Assembly (NCBI GenBank): GCA_964387775.1
Contig: CAYLZO010000309.1
Coordinates: 1 to 5,087 of the forward strand
Length of the DNA stretch: 5,087 nt
Reading direction: 5' to 3'
Source of the DNA: CAYLZO01 sp964387775
GTDB lineage: Bacteria > Chloroflexota > Anaerolineae > JAAYZQ01
Each line of letters starts with the position of its first letter. Position 1 is the stretch's first letter. The notes beneath the pieces were generated by a model. That model was not told the DNA's origin. It was given only the letters and a program-made list of their open reading frames with translations, and searched no databases. The position numbers were made by a program, and so were the translations under genes. This document shows, in pieces, positions 4,841 to 5,087 of the stretch.

Positions 4841-5087
4841 TCTGCCACCTTGCGGACGACCTCGATCAGCCCCAGGTCCGGCAGGGAGAGGACGGCAAAG
4901 GCCGGCAGCCCCAGGCTTTTCCAGAAAGGGATCGGGTCAAATCGGTTGGCCCGGGCGATGAGCAGGGTCATGACCGTGCCGTGGGTGACGAGGGCCGGGC
5001 CTTGCCCTGAGGGACTCGAAGGGTTGCCCGCGGGATGCTGCTCCAGGACGCGGGCGACGGCGGCGGCAAAGCGGGCGTGGGCCTGGT
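4822..5087 (-). CDS. Histidine phosphatase family protein, C-terminal part (5' end off window)
   Basis: An 87-residue C-terminal fragment on the minus strand, reading from base 5085 down to the stop at 4822-4824. It has RFAAAVARVLEQHP (5-18), the helix leading to the core. ALVTHGTVMTLL (31-42) follows, containing the second catalytic His of the phosphoglycerate-mutase-like fold (His35, codon 4981-4983). DPIPFWKSLGLPAFAVLSLP (50-69) and a closing strand GLIEVV (72-77) complete the fragment. The N-terminal RHG motif that would carry the phospho-histidine must lie beyond 5087, so the substrate cannot be inferred; family members act on sugar phosphates, phosphoproteins and other phosphoesters. 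Oddities: residues 21-27 (NPSSPSG) just before the THG strand are encoded by a REP-like palindrome core, and the last codons plus stop derive from a heptamer-repeat remnant. It is convergent with the lipoprotein gene, with 40 nt between stops. Confidence 0.85.
   Translation of the reverse strand, partial: QAHARFAAAVARVLEQHPAGNPSSPSGQGPALVTHGTVMTLLIARANRFDPIPFWKSLGLPAFAVLSLPDLGLIEVVRKVADVMRDA
5005..5023 (-). repeat. REP-like core inside the histidine phosphatase gene
   Basis: Read on the minus strand this is CCCTTCGAGTCCCTCAGGG. It shares CCTTCGA and CTCAGG with the two intergenic REP-like copies and has short CCCT/AGGG arms. It lies within the coding frame and encodes residues 21-27 of the fragment, with no frameshift or stop. 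Confidence 0.7.

Noticed and set aside
4801..5010. Plus-strand 69-residue open frame
   Set aside because: The minus strand here encodes a clear histidine phosphatase C-terminus; the plus-strand product has no recognisable features.

Overview
This 5,087-base, GC-rich window reads as bacterial chromosomal DNA. The combination suggests a Chloroflexota-type (Anaerolineae or Ardenticatenia-like) organism: a CydC-type exporter, a lipoprotein monohaem cytochrome c, class II aldolase, RpiA, a Pro/Thr-rich lipoprotein with beta-sandwich repeats, and abundant short heptamer and REP-like repeats. That assignment is inference from gene style and repeats; there is no rRNA or other taxonomic marker here.

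Layout. 1-995 (+) is the 3' part of a CydC-like ABC exporter: the end of the membrane domain and a complete nucleotide-binding domain. The linker between them is written almost entirely by a 7-bp-period tandem repeat (165-260). 996-1211 is intergenic; I see nothing firm in 996-1104, then a good extended -10 promoter at 1105-1132. 1212-1598 (+) is a lipoprotein monohaem cytochrome c, closed by a strong intrinsic terminator (1607-1641). 1678-2628 (+) is class II fructose-bisphosphate aldolase. 2629-2911 is a palindrome-rich intergenic region holding two REP-like elements in opposite orientation and, just before the next gene, a terminator-like hairpin whose U-tract abuts the Shine-Dalgarno. 2912-3619 (+) is ribose-5-phosphate isomerase A. 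It overlaps by 8 nt a lipoprotein gene (3612-4781, +) built of three ~100-residue repeats. 4822-5087 (-) is the 3' end of a histidine-phosphatase-family gene, convergent with the lipoprotein, with only 40 nt between stops and no evident terminator there.

How the genes fit together. CydC (thiol export needed for cytochrome assembly) and the cytochrome c both belong to respiration, but the cytochrome has its own promoter. Fba and RpiA are central sugar-phosphate enzymes (glycolysis/gluconeogenesis, pentose phosphate or Calvin cycle). Both have an intrinsic-terminator-like hairpin shortly upstream of their ribosome binding site, which raises the possibility of attenuation. The triple-repeat lipoprotein is probably translationally coupled to rpiA.

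The most notable feature is repeat DNA co-opted into coding sequence at three places: heptamers in the CydC linker, a REP-like core encoding a short loop before the catalytic THG motif of the histidine phosphatase, and a heptamer remnant supplying that gene's last codons and stop. I found no CRISPR array, transposase, tRNA or rRNA, and no evidence of a defence island.
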